Translations under genes and position numbers: made by a program
In this document: one piece after another, positions 62,877 to 64,000 of the stretch
How the letters are laid out: the number at the start of each line of letters is the position of its first letter
Position numbering within the stretch: position 1 is the stretch's first letter
Origin: an uncultured Carboxylicivirga sp.
Lineage (GTDB): Bacteria > Bacteroidota > Bacteroidia > Bacteroidales > Marinilabiliaceae
DNA: 64,000 nt
Direction: 5' to 3'
Assembly (NCBI RefSeq): GCF_963674565.1
Contig: NZ_OY771430.1
Location: 2,170,001-2,234,000 of the forward strand
The notes under the pieces: model-generated
Told to the model about the DNA's origin: nothing
What the model saw: only the letters and a program-made list of their open reading frames with translations
Database searches by the model: none

Positions 62877-63980
62877 TTATAACATGGCTATATCAATATA
62901 TGGCAGATTGACTTTAGTCTCATTTAGAATTTTCTCATCTGCTACACTCAAAATAATATGCGACTTAACTGATTGTTTAAAGAATCCTTGTGTTGCTTTT
63001 AGTAATGGATCATCTTCACTGCTGCCAAAAATAACACTGTTGTACTTCTTATTTCTATATTCATTATAAATACGAACAAGCAAAGCTTTCATAATATCAG
63101 GATTCCTATCCTTTACCGCATAATCTGTCAGGTATACCTCCTTAAAACAGTTTCCCTTATTGGGAAGGGTTGGAAATCCAAACCAATATGCTAAAACAAA
63201 ATAGACAAACCTGGTCATTCTAAGATTCAAACTCAACTTTAATACACGTGTCTGCTTAAAAGAACCAGTATCCCATGCTGCACATACACCAACTACCTTA
63301 TTATCTTTTTCTGCCAAATAATAATTTTCAATTGTTAATCCTGGCTTTTTATCTAAATTAGCTCTGAATGTTGATTCATCGACACACTGTCCGAAAAGGC
63401 GATTTGAATATTCTGTTTTTAATAACTCAATAATCGCTGGAATATCTTTTTCAGTTGCCTTTCTAATATCATATTTCAGGGATTCTTTCTTTTTAAAGGT
63501 AACCAGAATATTTCGCACATCCAGTGTTCCAGTTATTTTTGAAAAAGGAACGTATAGAAATTTCTTGTGTCGTCGCGACACATGACTCAATGCGTCATTG
63601 TTACCCTGCATGATTATTGCATAACCTACAACAGCATCCTTAAAAACCAACTCCGAGGCTTTATAAAAAAAACCTTTACTCCTGGCTTCTTTCATTACGT
63701 AATAATCGGTGAAGTGATAAACTTCACGGGCATTACCATTGATATAGGCCTGATGATAACCCATCAGGATAAACCCTACTAATTTCTCATCCTTAAAGAA
63801 TCCGATATATTTGACAGGATTATACTTTAGATCTGCCAATTTAAAAACATCAGGCTCCCTGTCGAAACATATCTCAAAACCACCTGATTTGATCGGACAC
63901 GACTTCAAAATATCAAGCATTTGCTGATTATAGGAACGATCTAAAGGTGCAACTGTATATTTTGATCTGTTTTTTATCAT
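62877..63980 (-). CDS. Tandem GNAT-fold N-acyltransferase-like protein
   Basis: This is a 367-residue protein of two GNAT-like domains. The first (about 8-160) contains YIGFFKDEKLVGFILMGYH and DYYVMKEARSKGFFYKAS. The second (about 170-365) contains IRKATEKDIPAIIELLKTEY and YYLAEKDNKVVGVCAAWD. The acetyl-CoA-binding loop RxxGxG/A is not cleanly visible in either, and the first shows ARSKGF in its place. The substrate is unknown. It is the first gene of an operon in the window with the small membrane peptide and psd, so a link to phospholipid or aminolipid metabolism is possible. The promoter must lie at or beyond the window edge. Confidence 0.75.
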   Translation of the reverse strand: MIKNRSKYTVAPLDRSYNQQMLDILKSCPIKSGGFEICFDREPDVFKLADLKYNPVKYIGFFKDEKLVGFILMGYHQAYINGNAREVYHFTDYYVMKEARSKGFFYKASELVFKDAVVGYAIIMQGNNDALSHVSRRHKKFLYVPFSKITGTLDVRNILVTFKKKESLKYDIRKATEKDIPAIIELLKTEYSNRLFGQCVDESTFRANLDKKPGLTIENYYLAEKDNKVVGVCAAWDTGSFKQTRVLKLSLNLRMTRFVYFVLAYWFGFPTLPNKGNCFKEVYLTDYAVKDRNPDIMKALLVRIYNEYRNKKYNSVIFGSSEDDPLLKATQGFFKQSVKSHIILSVADEKILNETKVNLPYIDIAML

Positions 63981-64000
63981 ATCTGATTTCTTGGACTCGA

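Noticed and set aside
1..64000. Search for tRNA, rRNA, CRISPR arrays, insertion sequences and prophage genes
   Set aside because: No cloverleaf, conserved rRNA stretch, spaced direct-repeat array, transposase or phage-like protein was recognised by eye. A covariance-model search could still find small RNAs.

Overview
The window is about 64 kb of AT-rich DNA from a member of the Bacteroidota, most likely a marine or anaerobic, polysaccharide-degrading lineage close to the Marinilabiliales. The evidence is a SusC/SusD pair, several secreted proteins with type A type-IX-secretion (T9SS) C-terminal tails, many lipoproteins, TAnnTTTG promoter-like boxes, and Bacteroidota-only families such as DUF4465, DUF4959/DUF5126 and DUF6340. 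The exact lineage is inferred. No rRNA, tRNA, CRISPR array, insertion sequence or phage gene was recognised.

Layout. 1-5.7 kb: the end of a TlpA-type thioredoxin gene, a DUF4465 lipoprotein, a T9SS-secreted trypsin-like protease and a cation/proton antiporter. 5.7-12.4 kb: an acid-fermentation operon on the minus strand, in the order pta, ackA-2, hbd, ackA-1, ptb, buk, ended by a strong terminator. 12.6-27 kb: mostly housekeeping genes. These are a DUF1338 enzyme, a TonB-like protein, an omega-amidase, a YitT membrane protein, an Omp85 barrel, DUF819, PBP4, DUF6340, fabG, sucD, a secreted glutamine amidotransferase, a leucine-rich-repeat protein and mnmE. An 835-base gene-poor gap follows mnmE, then an acyltransferase-3 gene.

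29-45.6 kb: a polysaccharide utilisation locus. A membrane-spanning Y_Y_Y/LuxR-type regulator lies upstream of susC, susD, two surface-lipoprotein genes, a GH5-CBM6 glucanase with a T9SS tail, a GH3 beta-glucosidase, and a catalytically empty T9SS protein made of three carbohydrate-binding-like modules separated by Ig-like domains. A beta-glucan is the likely substrate. Binding, surface cleavage, import and final hydrolysis are all represented.

46.5-62 kb: a signalling island. On the minus strand is a minimal chemosensory operon (cheW, a chemoreceptor with two tandem periplasmic CZB domains, cheA) without cheR, cheB or a stand-alone cheY. Divergent from it, five genes on the plus strand form what looks like a dismantled phosphorelay: a receiver-PAS-HisKA_3 kinase, a NarL-type regulator, a soluble PAS kinase whose tail usually follows a receiver but which has no receiver, a receiver joined to a degenerate histidine kinase, and a 1436-residue periplasmic-binding/PAS/GAF membrane sensor with no output domain. 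This is the most unusual part of the window and the best candidate for an undescribed system.

62-64 kb: a minus-strand operon with a two-domain GNAT protein, an overlooked 55-residue membrane peptide and a phosphatidylserine-decarboxylase-family gene.
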